Assembly: GCF_003572205.1 (NCBI RefSeq) | Contig: NZ_QXNY01000002.1 | Span: 1,025,645-1,089,644, forward strand | Direction of reading: 5' to 3' | DNA length: 64,000 nt | Source: Algihabitans albus | GTDB taxonomy: Bacteria > Pseudomonadota > Alphaproteobacteria > Kiloniellales > DSM-21159 | Shown here: one piece after another, positions 17,259 to 26,557 of the stretch | How positions within the stretch are numbered: position 1 is the first letter of the stretch | How the letters are laid out: each line of letters begins with the position of its first letter | Position numbers and translations under genes: made by a program | Notes under the pieces: model-generated | What the model saw: the letters and a program-made list of their open reading frames with translations, nothing else | The model's database searches: none | Told to the model about the DNA's origin: nothing

Positions 17259-18233
17259 ATGGATCTGAACAGCCTGAAGCTCTTCGCCACCGTGATCGAG
17301 GCTGGCTCCATGAGCCGGGCAGCCGCCCGGCTCGGGATCAGCCAGTCCGCCGTTTCGCAAGCCGTGAAGGCCCTGGAGGCCAACCTGGTCACGGAGCTGC
17401 TCGACCGGAGCCGCAAACCGGTGCGCCCAACGGCAGCCGGCGAAACGCTCTATGGCGAGAGCCGGACGCTGCTGGCCGATGCCGAGCGCTTGCGCGCCTT
17501 GGTCGGGCGCGCCTCCGGTCAGGGTCTCTCGCGCCTTCAGCTCGGGCTGGTGGACTCGATCTGCGCAGCCGTCGGCCCCGGCATCGTGCCGACGCTGGAC
17601 GGGCTCGCCCAGGTCTGGTCGCTTCAGGCTGGTCTCAGCCACGAAATCGTCGAGTCCTTCCTGGAGCGCGCGCTCGATCTCGCCGTCATCTCCGAACCCG
17701 TCCGACCGCGCGGACTGCCGTTGCTGCAGGAGGAGATCTGCCGCGAAACCTATCTGCTGGCCGTCCCGCAAAGCTATGCCGGACCGCTGGATCGGCTGGA
17801 GCGTCTCTGCGCCGAGGTCGATCTGATCCGCTACTCCGCGCGCTCGGCGATCGGGCAACAGGTCGAGCGCCATCTCGCCCGCCTGCGCCTGACGCCGCCA
17901 AGGCGCATGGAGTTCGACGACGCCGAGCCGACCCTGGCGATGGTCGCGGCGGCCCGCGGCTTCGCCATCACGACACCGCTTTGCGTGCTGCAGGGCCAGA
18001 CTTGGCTGCCCAGGATCCGCCTCGCCCCCCTGCCCGGCCCACGCCTGACCAAGGCCTTCCTGCTAATCGCGCGGCCCGGCCGCTGCGACCTGGAGGCCGA
18101 AACGCTGGCGGCCACCTGCCGCCGCATCCTGCGCGACGAAGCCTTGCCACGTGCGACACGACTGGACCCACTGCTGGCCCAATGCCTGACGGTGCCGCCC
18201 GAGACCAGGCCACCGGAGACGGACGGCCGCTAG
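17259..18233 (+). CDS. LysR family regulator divergent from sarcosine oxidase genes
   Basis: This is a 324-residue DNA-binding regulator. The winged helix-turn-helix spans roughly residues 1-60 (LNSLKLFATVIEAGSMSRAA, then ISQSAVSQAVKALEANL). The effector-binding domain follows to the C-terminus, with FAITTPLCVLQGQTW near the end. The ATG at 17259 is chosen because LysR proteins begin right at this MDLNSLKLF helix. Placement head-to-head with soxB suggests control of the sarcosine/guanidine cluster. The effector is not evident from sequence. Its stop lies four bases from the convergent SulP stop, with no terminator seen between. Confidence 0.92.
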   Translation: MDLNSLKLFATVIEAGSMSRAAARLGISQSAVSQAVKALEANLVTELLDRSRKPVRPTAAGETLYGESRTLLADAERLRALVGRASGQGLSRLQLGLVDSICAAVGPGIVPTLDGLAQVWSLQAGLSHEIVESFLERALDLAVISEPVRPRGLPLLQEEICRETYLLAVPQSYAGPLDRLERLCAEVDLIRYSARSAIGQQVERHLARLRLTPPRRMEFDDAEPTLAMVAAARGFAITTPLCVLQGQTWLPRIRLAPLPGPRLTKAFLLIARPGRCDLEAETLAATCRRILRDEALPRATRLDPLLAQCLTVPPETRPPETDGR

Positions 18234-18237
18234 CTGC

Positions 18238-20007
18238 CTACTTCGCGGCCTGAGAGGCAGCATCGGGTTCGGCCGTCGAGTCGCTGGCAAGTGTACGAAA
18301 GGCCTCGTACTGGCTGAGGAAGACCTGGCCGGTCAGCTCCTCCAGGAAAGGCGACCGCTGCAGGCGGTCCATCACCGGCCCCTTGACCTCGGACAGATGA
18401 AAGGTGACGCCGGCATCCTTGAGACGATGGTTGATCGCCTCCAGGCTCTCAAGGGCGCTGGCATCGATCTCGTTGACCGCCGGGCACATCAAGATGAAGT
18501 GCTCGAGCTGCGGCTGGGCGGCCACCAGGTCGTAGACCTTGTCCTCCAGATAGCGGGCGTTGGCGAAATAGAGACTCTCGTCGACCCGCAGGGTTGCCAC
18601 GGTCTCGCTGGTGATCACCTTGTGGCGCAACACGTTGCGGAAATGCTCGGTCCCAGGCACCTGCCCGACCACGGCGACGTGCGGCCGGCTGGTCTTGAAA
18701 AGGTAGAGGGCAACCGACAGACCGACCCCGACGACGATACCCGCCTCCACTCCGTAGACCAGCGTGAGCAGAATCGTCGCCGCCATGGCGGCGAAGTCGG
18801 CCTTGGAATAGATCCAGGTTCGCTTCAACGCACCCAAGTCGACCAGCGAGAGCACCGCGACGATGATGGTCGCGGCCAAGGTCGCCTTGGGCAGGTAGAA
18901 GAGAAGCGGCGTCAGGAAGACGGTCGCCAGGGCGATCCCGACGGCGGTGAAGGCGCCGGCCGCCGGCGTCGCGGCGCCGGCATCGAAGTTGACCACCGAG
19001 CGTGCGAAACCGCCGGTGACCGGGTAGCCGCCGGACAGGGAGGAGGCGACGTTCGAGGCGCCCAGCCCAATCAGCTCCTGATCGGGATCGATCCGCTGGC
19101 GCCGCTTGGCCGCAAGGGTCTGCGCCACGGAGACGGACTCCACGAAGCCGACGATGGAGATCAGCACCGCCGGCATCAACAGGGACTGCCAAAGCTGCAG
19201 ATCGAAGAGCGGCACCGCGAAGGGCGGCAGGCCCTGGGGTACCTGGCCGACAATGGCGACGCCGGCCTGCTGAAGATCCAGGCCCGCCGTCAGGGCAACG
19301 GTCGCCGCCACGGCCAGGACCGGCCCGGCCTTCGCGATCACCTCGGCGAGACGCCGGTGGAGACCGAAGCGCAGCAGCAGTGGTTTCAGGGAGCTGCGCA
19401 CCCAAAAGAGAAAGGCCAAGGCCCCGCCCCCGATCAACAGGGTCGGCAGATTGGTCTCGCCGATCCCGCGCGCCAGGCCCACCAGCAGATCGACCAGCGT
19501 ATGACCGCCGCCCGCGATCCCGAGAAGGTGTTTCACCTGGCTGGTGGCGATGATCAGACCGGAGGCCGTGATGAAACCGGAGATCACCGGGTGGCTGAGA
19601 AAGTTGGCCAGGAAGCCCAGTCGGAACAGGCCCATGGCGATGAGGAAGAGACCCGACAACAGCGCCAACACGATAGCTGCGGTCAGGTAGTCGGCCGTGC
19701 CTTGAGCCGCCACCTGACCGACCGCCGCCGCCGTCATCAGCGACACCACCGCGACCGGTCCGACCGCCAAGGCTCGGCTGGTACCGAAGACTGCATAGGC
19801 GATCAGCGGCAGGATGGAGGCGTAGAGCCCGACCTCCGGCGGCAGCCCGGCCAGCAGTGCGTAGGCCAGCGACTGCGGGATCAGCATGATGGTGACGATG
19901 ATCGCCGCCACCAGGTCGTTCAGGGCTGCGTCCCGACCGTAGCTTCGCCCCCACTGCAGGATCGGCAGCCAGCGGCCGACACGCGCCAGAAAAACGCCTT
20001 TGCTCAC
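18238..20007 (-). CDS. SulP family anion transporter with STAS domain
   Basis: This 589-residue inner-membrane transporter has the SulP core of many hydrophobic segments from MLIPQSLAYALLAGLPPEVGLYAS on. The SulP signature region reads ASNVASSLSGGYPVTGGFARS. It ends in a cytoplasmic STAS domain of about 120 residues (VDESLYFANARYLEDKV, CPAVNEIDASALESLE). A GTG at 20007 is used because it avoids overlap with the upstream gene and begins just before the homologous region; the frame is open further. It lies nine bases after the sulfide oxidoreductase gene, so a role in moving sulfite, sulfate or thiosulfate made by that pathway is likely. Confidence 0.88.
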   Translation of the reverse strand: MSKGVFLARVGRWLPILQWGRSYGRDAALNDLVAAIIVTIMLIPQSLAYALLAGLPPEVGLYASILPLIAYAVFGTSRALAVGPVAVVSLMTAAAVGQVAAQGTADYLTAAIVLALLSGLFLIAMGLFRLGFLANFLSHPVISGFITASGLIIATSQVKHLLGIAGGGHTLVDLLVGLARGIGETNLPTLLIGGGALAFLFWVRSSLKPLLLRFGLHRRLAEVIAKAGPVLAVAATVALTAGLDLQQAGVAIVGQVPQGLPPFAVPLFDLQLWQSLLMPAVLISIVGFVESVSVAQTLAAKRRQRIDPDQELIGLGASNVASSLSGGYPVTGGFARSVVNFDAGAATPAAGAFTAVGIALATVFLTPLLFYLPKATLAATIIVAVLSLVDLGALKRTWIYSKADFAAMAATILLTLVYGVEAGIVVGVGLSVALYLFKTSRPHVAVVGQVPGTEHFRNVLRHKVITSETVATLRVDESLYFANARYLEDKVYDLVAAQPQLEHFILMCPAVNEIDASALESLEAINHRLKDAGVTFHLSEVKGPVMDRLQRSPFLEELTGQVFLSQYEAFRTLASDSTAEPDAASQAAK

Positions 20008-20015
20008 GGCGGCGC

Positions 20016-21716
20016 CTAGCGTCCCGATTGTTCCGAGGGAATCGGCACTTCCGGCAGACGCTCCGGCTTCACCATCCACTCGCGGCCCTTCAGCATCCCC
20101 TGCCAGTAGACCGGCGGCAGGATGCGTTCCTTCAGCAACCAGGCCAGGCGGCTGGGCTTGCGGCTGTCGATCAACCATGTGGGGAAGCTGGGCAGCAGCT
20201 TGCCGCCATAGCCGAATTCGGCCAGCACGATCTTGCCGCGCTCGACGGTCAGGGGGCAGGAACCGTAGCCGTCATAGTGGGATTGATAGCCTGTCTCGCC
20301 CATGTCGTAGAGCAGGTTCTGAGCCACGACCGGTGCCTGCTTGCGGGCCGCCGCGGCGGTCTTGGCGTTGGGCGCGTTGGTCACATCGCCCAGACCGTAG
20401 ACCTTCCCGAAGGTCTTGTGCCGCAGGGTCGACTGATCGACGTCGAGCCAGCCGGCCGCGTCGGCCAGCGGACTGACCCGAACGAAGTCCGGCGCCGTCT
20501 GCGGCGGACAGACGTGCAACAGATCGAAGTCGCGTTCGACCGTCTCGCTGTTGCCGTCGTCGTCTGTCCTGGTGAACCAGGCTTTCCTGGCAGCTCCGTC
20601 CACGGCGGTCAGATTGTGCTTGAAGTTCAGCTGGGCGCCATAGCGCTCGACGTAGCTCATCAGCGGCGGCACGTACTCCTTGACGCCAAACAGCACCGCA
20701 CCGGCGTTGTAGAAACCGATGTCCATGTCCTTCAGCCGGCCGGACCGCCGCCAGTGGTCCGCCGAGAGATAGAGCGCCTTCTGCGGCGCGCCGGCGCACT
20801 TGATCGGCATCGGGGGTTGCGTGAAGAGCGCGGTCCCCGAGCGAAGCTGCCGCACCAGCTCCCAGGTGTAGGGCGCGAGGTCGTAGCGGTAGTTGGAGGT
20901 CACGCCGTTCTTGCCCAGGGTCTCGACCAGTCCGTCGATGCTGTCCCAATCCAGCTTCAGGCCAGGGCAAACCACCAGACGCCCGTACTTCACCACCCGG
21001 CAGCCGTCCAGGATCACCGCGTCCTCTTGCGGTTCGAAAGCCGCGACCGCCGCCTTCAGCCAGTGCACCCCCTTGGGGATGACCGAGGCCATGGTGCGCA
21101 CCGTCTCGCCGGGCCGGAAGACGCCGCCGCCGACCAGGGTCCAACCGGGCTGGTAGTAGTGGATATCGGCCGGGTCGATGATCGCCACCTCTAGGTCGTG
21201 GCGGCGCTGCAGCAGGCTGGAGGCCACCGAGATGCCGGCGGCCCCGCCGCCGACGATCACCACGTCGTAGCTGGCGTCGCCACGGTCGACCGGCGTCTTG
21301 CCGCCGTTGGCGATCCGGCGCACCACACCGGACATGTCGTAGCCCGCCGACTTGGCCCGCTGCAGGATTTCGGTCAGCTCCAGCCCGTCGGCCTGGGACA
21401 GCGACCAAAGCGTGACCGAGCGGGTACCGCTGCGGCAGTAGGCGAAGACCGGGCCCGGAAGCTCGTCCAAGGCCCGACCGAAGGCGGCGGCGTCTTCGTC
21501 GGTGACCTTGCCGCTGACGACCGGCAGGTAGCGGGCCTCGAGCCTCGCTTTCTTGGCTTCGGCCGCGATCTCTTCGAAAGTCGCCTGATCGGCGCCTTCG
21601 CCGTCGGGCCGGTTGCAGAGGATCGCGCGGTAGCCGGCGGTCGCCAGCCCCGCCACGTCGGACGGGGCAATCTGGCCGGACACGGACAGGCGCGAAGAGA
21701 CGATCTTCGGCTCCAT
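20016..21716 (-). CDS. Fusion of a phosphatase/sulfurtransferase-like domain to sulfide:quinone oxidoreductase
   Basis: This is a 566-residue two-domain protein. Residues 1 to about 135 are a DUF442/TIGR01244-type domain with a phosphatase or sulfurtransferase loop YCRSGTRS (Cys94). Residues about 149-560 are a type II sulfide:quinone oxidoreductase resembling mitochondrial SQOR: FAD motif DVVIVGGGAAGISVASSLLQ, redox cysteine in MPIKCAGAPQKALYLS, and SPLADAAGWLDVDQSTLRH. It would oxidise sulfide to a persulfide while reducing quinone at the membrane. The position that carries a cysteine in SQOR (GDCTN) is valine here (GDVTN). It lies between the persulfide dioxygenase and SulP genes of the same operon. 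Confidence 0.88.
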   Translation of the reverse strand: MEPKIVSSRLSVSGQIAPSDVAGLATAGYRAILCNRPDGEGADQATFEEIAAEAKKARLEARYLPVVSGKVTDEDAAAFGRALDELPGPVFAYCRSGTRSVTLWSLSQADGLELTEILQRAKSAGYDMSGVVRRIANGGKTPVDRGDASYDVVIVGGGAAGISVASSLLQRRHDLEVAIIDPADIHYYQPGWTLVGGGVFRPGETVRTMASVIPKGVHWLKAAVAAFEPQEDAVILDGCRVVKYGRLVVCPGLKLDWDSIDGLVETLGKNGVTSNYRYDLAPYTWELVRQLRSGTALFTQPPMPIKCAGAPQKALYLSADHWRRSGRLKDMDIGFYNAGAVLFGVKEYVPPLMSYVERYGAQLNFKHNLTAVDGAARKAWFTRTDDDGNSETVERDFDLLHVCPPQTAPDFVRVSPLADAAGWLDVDQSTLRHKTFGKVYGLGDVTNAPNAKTAAAARKQAPVVAQNLLYDMGETGYQSHYDGYGSCPLTVERGKIVLAEFGYGGKLLPSFPTWLIDSRKPSRLAWLLKERILPPVYWQGMLKGREWMVKPERLPEVPIPSEQSGR

Positions 21717-21746
21717 GACAGAGCTCCCTTCGGAAAAACGGCGGGC

Positions 21747-22640
21747 CTACAGCGCGTCGAGCGGGATCTTCAGGTAGCGGGTCCCGTTGTCCTCGGGCGG
21801 CGGCAGCGCGCCGGCGCGCATGTTCACCTGGATCGAGGGGAGGATCAGCCGCGGCATGCCCAAGGTCGCATCACGGGCGCTGCGCATTTCCACGAAGTCC
21901 GCCTCCGTCACGCCGTCGTGGACGTGGATGTTCTTGGCTCGCTCTTCCGCTACCGTGGTCTCGTTGGCGACCTCGCGGCCGCCGTTGGCGCCGTAGTCGT
22001 GGCACATGAAGAGACGCGTCTGCGGCGGTAAGGCGAGGACCCGCTTGATCGAGCGGAACAGCGTCCGGGCGTCGCCGCCGGGAAAGTCGCAGCGCGCCGT
22101 GCCGGAATCCGGCATGAAGAGCGTGTCGCCGACGAAGGCCGCATCGCCGATCACATGCACCATGCAGGCCGGAGTATGCCCTGGCGTATGCATGGCGAAT
22201 GCGGTCATGCCGCCGATCTCGTAAGTGTCGCCATCCAGGAACAGGCGGTCGAACTGGCTGCCGTCATGCCGGAAATCGCTGCCGGCGTTGAAGACCTTGC
22301 CGAAGATCTCCTGCACCTGGACGATCTTCTCGCCGATGCCGATCCTGCCGCCGAGCCGGCTCTTCAAGTAGGGCGCGGCCGAAAGGTGGTCGGCATGCAC
22401 ATGCGTCTCGATCAGCCAGGTCACCTCGAGGCCCTGGCGCTCGACCGCGTCGGCGATCTCGTCGGCCGAGACGGTGGCCGTGCGTCCGGAGGCCGGATCG
22501 AAATCCAGCACGGAGTCCAGAATGGCGCAGGCCTTGGAGCCGGGATCCCTGACCAGATAGCTGAAGGTGTTGGTTGCCGCTTCGAAGAAGGTCGTGACCT
22601 CGGGTTTGACCGAGGTGTCGACCGGATAGGTAAGTTCCAT
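21747..22640 (-). CDS. Persulfide dioxygenase-type metallo-beta-lactamase fold protein
   Basis: This 297-residue mononuclear iron enzyme of the ETHE1/Blh branch oxidises glutathione persulfide to sulfite. The metal motif THVHADHLSAAPYL supplies His80, His82, Asp84 and His85. Further ligand motifs are HTPGHTPACM and the FMCHDYG segment, while FVGDTLFMPDSGTARCDFPGG is typical of the persulfide dioxygenase family rather than glyoxalase II. It is the first gene of a three-gene operon with the SQR fusion and SulP. The regulator of such operons, usually an ArsR-type BigR/SqrR, is not in the window. Confidence 0.93.
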   Translation of the reverse strand: MELTYPVDTSVKPEVTTFFEAATNTFSYLVRDPGSKACAILDSVLDFDPASGRTATVSADEIADAVERQGLEVTWLIETHVHADHLSAAPYLKSRLGGRIGIGEKIVQVQEIFGKVFNAGSDFRHDGSQFDRLFLDGDTYEIGGMTAFAMHTPGHTPACMVHVIGDAAFVGDTLFMPDSGTARCDFPGGDARTLFRSIKRVLALPPQTRLFMCHDYGANGGREVANETTVAEERAKNIHVHDGVTEADFVEMRSARDATLGMPRLILPSIQVNMRAGALPPPEDNGTRYLKIPLDAL

Positions 22641-22750
22641 AGCCCAGTCTCCGCCGGTTTTCGCTGATCGGACGTTTCCCCGCGGCTGCTCGAGGAGAGA
22701 AAAGCCGCAGAGGCAACCTCTACGCCAATCAGCTAAGCGGTGATTTGAGC

Positions 22751-22785
22751 CATATCAATATATTCGAATGTGATAATGTTTAGAT
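22751..22785 (-). promoter_or_regulatory. AT-rich promoter and palindrome before the persulfide dioxygenase operon
   Basis: The leader of the minus-strand sulfide operon contains the perfect palindrome ATTCGAAT (22762-22769) within a run of A and T bases. ArsR-type sulfide sensors such as BigR/SqrR bind AT-rich palindromes at such sites. The assignment rests on position and symmetry only. Confidence 0.35.
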
Positions 22786-22798
22786 TCGGCAAACAGCG

Positions 22799-23290
22799 TT
22801 ATTCCGCCGCAGCTTTCCGTCCCGACGACTGCGGCAACTCGCCCCGAATGACGTAAGCCAGGGCCTGCACCACCTGCTCCGGCGCGCGCGCCACGGCGTT
22901 GGCGGCCGCATCCACCTCTTTCAGGGCATGATCGTGCTCCGGCGGATGCAGGGTGACGATGGGCTTGCCGAGCGCCGCCGCATAGCCGGCATCGAAAGCG
23001 GCGTTCCACTGCTTGTACTTTTCGCCGAAACGCACGACCACGACGTCGGCCTCGGCGATCAGCCTGCCGGTACGGATCGCATTGAGCTGCGCGCCCTTGC
23101 GGTCGTGCCAGACCTTGTTCTCCTCGGCCCCGAAAATGACAACGCCGCAGTCGTCGGAGTCCTCATGCACCGTCACCGGCGCCGTCAGCTCCACCGGCAG
23201 CTTGGCACGAGCGACGCCCTCGGCGATCTGCTCGCGCCAGTCGCTGTGAATCTCACCCGAGAGATAGATCTTCCAAGTCCGTCCACTCAT
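22799..23290 (-). CDS. ytoQ: YtoQ family protein
   Basis: This 163-residue cytoplasmic protein starts MSGRTWKIYLSGEIHSDWRE, the signature of the YtoQ family. A central EADVVVVRFGEKYKQWNAAFDAGYAAALGKPIV block resembles the fold of nucleoside 2-deoxyribosyltransferases. No reaction has been established for the family to my knowledge. It stands alone between the sulfide operon and the efflux pump genes. Confidence 0.85.
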   Translation of the reverse strand: MSGRTWKIYLSGEIHSDWREQIAEGVARAKLPVELTAPVTVHEDSDDCGVVIFGAEENKVWHDRKGAQLNAIRTGRLIAEADVVVVRFGEKYKQWNAAFDAGYAAALGKPIVTLHPPEHDHALKEVDAAANAVARAPEQVVQALAYVIRGELPQSSGRKAAAE

Positions 23291-23347
23291 GCGCTGTCTT
23301 CCCTAAGTCATGTCGTTCAGACGCCAGAGGTGGGGTCTGCCATGCGA

Positions 23348-26300
23348 TTAGTCATCCCCCGGCGCGGCCTGCGGCGTGGCGCCCTGCGGTGCGGCTTGCG
23401 TCTTCGGCTCGTGACTGCGGTCGGGGAAAATCAGGCGCAGCACCACGTAGAAGACCGGCGTCAGGAAGAGTCCGAAGAAGGTGACGCCGAGCATTCCGGA
23501 GAAGACCGCCGTGCCGAGGGCTTGGCGCATCTCGGCACCCGGACCGGTCGCGATCATCATCGGTACGACGCCCAGGATGAAGGCGAAGGCCGTCATCAGG
23601 ATCGGGCGCAGGCGCAGGCGGCAGGACTCGACGGCCGCATCAACGGCCGAGGCGCCCTCGGCCTGAGCCTGACGCGCGAACTCGACGATCAGGATGGCGT
23701 TCTTCGCCGCCAGGGCGACCAGCACCACCAACCCCACCTGGGTCAGGATGTTGTTGTCCATACCGCGCGTCATCACGCCGATCATCGCCGAGAGCACGGA
23801 CATCGGCACGATCAGGATGATCGCCAGCGGCAACACCCAGCTCTCGTATTGCGCGGCCAGGACCAGAAAGACGAAGAGCACGGAGAGCAGGAAGATGAAG
23901 ACGGCCGTATTGCCGGTCTGCCGCTCCTGGAACGCCAGTTCCGTCCACTCGAAGCTCATGCCGCCGGGCAAGACCTGAGCGGCCAGCTCTTCCATCGCAT
24001 CCAGCGCATCGCCGGACGAGACCCCGGGCGCCGCGGCCCCCTGCACCGGAACGGAGGTGTAGAGATTGTAGCGCTGCACCAGGTCCGGGCCCGAGCGCAG
24101 TTCGACGTCGGCCAGCGTGCCCAGCGGCACCAGAGCGCCGTTCACTGAGCGGACCTTGAGCTGCTCGATATCGGCGATATCGAGACGGTGAGGCGTGTCA
24201 GCCTGGGCGCGCACCTGATAGACCCGGCCGAAGGCGTTGAAGTCGTTGACGTAGGTCGTCCCGAGATTCATTGAGAGCGTCTGAAAGATGCTGTCGATCG
24301 GCACGTTCAGCATCTGCGCGCGCACCCGGTCGATATTGAGGAAGATCTGCGGACTGGAGGCACTGAAGGTGGTGAAGACCTGCTGCAGGCGCGGATCCTG
24401 GTTCGCCAATCCGACCAGTTGATAGGCCGCCTCCAGGACGCGGCGCATGTCCGCCGTGTTGAGCTCCTGAAGCTGGATCTTGAAGCCGCCCGCGGTGCCG
24501 ATGCCCTGCACCGGCGGCGGTGGGATGGCGATGATGAAGGCCTCCTCGATCTGCTGCAGGGCGCCGAAAAGCTGGCCCACGATCGCTCCGGCCGGCTGGC
24601 CGTTGGCCAGGCGCTCCTCGAAGGGCTGGAAGGTCGCGAAGATCACGCCCGCATTGGTCGCGTTAGTGAAGGTGGCACCAGAGAAGCCGGCGAAACCGAT
24701 GGCGTTGAGCACGCCCGGCACCTCCCTCACGACATCGGTCGCCCGCAGCAGCACCTCGTCGGTCCGGTTCAGCGAGGCGGCGTCGGGCAGCTGCACCACG
24801 ACGATGGCGTAGCCCTGGTCCTGCTGGGGAATGAAACCGCGCGGAACGCTGTTGACCGACTGGACGGTGCCGAACAGCAGACCGGCGAAAACCAGCAGCA
24901 TCAGCAGTCGCATAGCCTTGCGGCCAACCAGCGTCCGGACACCGCCGGCATAGCCGCCGCTAAAACGGTCGAAGCCGCGATTGAAGCGATCGCCCGCCCA
25001 GAGCAGGCCACGCGCCAAGAAGAACTTCGGGCGCGGCGCATCGTGCGGCCTCAGCAGCAGCGCGGCCAGCGCCGGCGAGAGCGTCAGGGAGTTGAAGGTG
25101 GAGATGACCGTGGAGACCGTAATGGTCACGGCGAACTGCTGATAGAACTGGCCGCTGATTCCCGGAATGAAGGCGACCGGCACGAAGACCGCCAGCAGCA
25201 CCAGCGAGGTTGCGATGATCGCCGTCCCGACCTCGTCCATCGTGCGGTGGGCGGCCTCGCGCGGGGACAATCCGTCGCGGATGTTCCGCTCCACGTTCTC
25301 CACCACGAGGATCGCATCGTCGACCACGATGCCGATGGCCAGGACCAAGCCGAACAGCGTCAGCATGTTGATCGAGAAGCCCATGGCGCCCATCGCCAGG
25401 AAGGTTCCGATCAGCGACACCGGGATGGCGGCGACCGGAATCAGGGCGGTGCGCCAGGACTGCAGGAAGACCAGGATCACCAGCACGACCAGCAGCAAGG
25501 CCTCGAACAAGGTCGAGTAGACGGCGTCGATGGACTCGGAGATGAACTCGGTCGGGTTGTAGACGATCTCGTAGTCGAGTCCGGGCGGGAAGTCGCCCGA
25601 GACCCGCTCCATGATGGCGCGGATCTGATCGGCGGTCTCCAGGGCATTGGTACCGGGCCGCTGGAAGATGCCCAGCGCCACCGCCGGTTTGCCGTTCAGG
25701 TAGCTGTTGGTGACGTAGTCGCGCGCGCCGAGCTCGACCCGGGCCACGTCCCACACGCGCACAATGCGCCCGTCATCGGTCGCGTTGACGATGATCCGGC
25801 GAAAGTCGCGCGGGTCGGAGAAGCGCCCCTGGGTGGAGACGGTCACCTGGAAGGGCGTGCCGTCGGGCGAAGGTGGCGCCCCGATGGCACCTCCGGTCAC
25901 CTGGACGTTCTGTTCCTGCAGCGCCTCGATGACGTCTGCGGCGGTCAGGCTGTAGGCCGACAGCTTGTCAGGGTCGAGCCAGACGCGGATCGAGAACTCG
26001 CGCTCGCCGAACAGCCGAACATCGCCGACCCCTGTCAGCCGGACGATTTCGTCGCGGACACGGGTGCGCGCATAGTTGGAGACATAGAGCTGGTCGTAGC
26101 TCTCGTCCGGCGAGAGCATATGCACGACCATCATGATGTCGGGGGACGATTTGCGGGTGGTCACGCCCTGGCGGCGCACCTCCTCCGGCAGACGCGGCTC
26201 GGCGACGGCGACACGATTCTGCACCAGAACCTGCGCCTGATCCAGGTCGGTTCCCAGCGCGAAGGTGACGGTGACCTGCACCTGCCCATCGCTGGTGGAG

Positions 26301-26548
26301 TAGGAGGACATGTAGATCATGCCCTCGACACCGTTGATCTCCTGCTCCAGCGGCGTCGCCACGGTCTCGGCCACCGTCTCGGCGTTGGCGCCGGGATAGG
26401 AGGCGCTCACCACCACAGTCGGCGGCGCGATCTCCGGATACTGGGAGATTGGCAGCGCGAAGAAGGCGATCAGGCCCGTCACCACCGTGACAATGGACAG
26501 AACCGTGGCGAAGATCGGCCGGTCGACGAAGAAGTGGGCGAAGTTCAT
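23348..26548 (-). CDS. RND multidrug efflux pump, inner-membrane subunit
   Basis: This 1066-residue proton-driven exporter is of the HAE1 (AcrB/MexB) class. It starts MNFAHFFVDRPIFATVLSIV, typical of AcrB-like pumps, and the fourth helix has the proton-relay aspartates in LAIGIVVDDAILVVENVERN near residue 405. Large periplasmic loops follow helices 1 and 7, and NAILIVEFARQ marks the helix-10 region. The length is standard. It is nine bases downstream of its adaptor gene. No outer-membrane TolC-type channel or local TetR repressor is present, so it probably uses a channel encoded elsewhere. Confidence 0.95.
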   Translation of the reverse strand: MNFAHFFVDRPIFATVLSIVTVVTGLIAFFALPISQYPEIAPPTVVVSASYPGANAETVAETVATPLEQEINGVEGMIYMSSYSTSDGQVQVTVTFALGTDLDQAQVLVQNRVAVAEPRLPEEVRRQGVTTRKSSPDIMMVVHMLSPDESYDQLYVSNYARTRVRDEIVRLTGVGDVRLFGEREFSIRVWLDPDKLSAYSLTAADVIEALQEQNVQVTGGAIGAPPSPDGTPFQVTVSTQGRFSDPRDFRRIIVNATDDGRIVRVWDVARVELGARDYVTNSYLNGKPAVALGIFQRPGTNALETADQIRAIMERVSGDFPPGLDYEIVYNPTEFISESIDAVYSTLFEALLLVVLVILVFLQSWRTALIPVAAIPVSLIGTFLAMGAMGFSINMLTLFGLVLAIGIVVDDAILVVENVERNIRDGLSPREAAHRTMDEVGTAIIATSLVLLAVFVPVAFIPGISGQFYQQFAVTITVSTVISTFNSLTLSPALAALLLRPHDAPRPKFFLARGLLWAGDRFNRGFDRFSGGYAGGVRTLVGRKAMRLLMLLVFAGLLFGTVQSVNSVPRGFIPQQDQGYAIVVVQLPDAASLNRTDEVLLRATDVVREVPGVLNAIGFAGFSGATFTNATNAGVIFATFQPFEERLANGQPAGAIVGQLFGALQQIEEAFIIAIPPPPVQGIGTAGGFKIQLQELNTADMRRVLEAAYQLVGLANQDPRLQQVFTTFSASSPQIFLNIDRVRAQMLNVPIDSIFQTLSMNLGTTYVNDFNAFGRVYQVRAQADTPHRLDIADIEQLKVRSVNGALVPLGTLADVELRSGPDLVQRYNLYTSVPVQGAAAPGVSSGDALDAMEELAAQVLPGGMSFEWTELAFQERQTGNTAVFIFLLSVLFVFLVLAAQYESWVLPLAIILIVPMSVLSAMIGVMTRGMDNNILTQVGLVVLVALAAKNAILIVEFARQAQAEGASAVDAAVESCRLRLRPILMTAFAFILGVVPMMIATGPGAEMRQALGTAVFSGMLGVTFFGLFLTPVFYVVLRLIFPDRSHEPKTQAAPQGATPQAAPGDD

Positions 26549-26557
26549 CGGGCCGGC

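Noticed and set aside
22680-22730. GCGGCT/AGCCGC and AGAGG/CCTCT pairings as a terminator after ytoQ or a leader structure
   Set aside because: Arms are only 5-6 bp with a long loop in the first case and there is no T tract, so chance pairing is likely in this GC-rich DNA.
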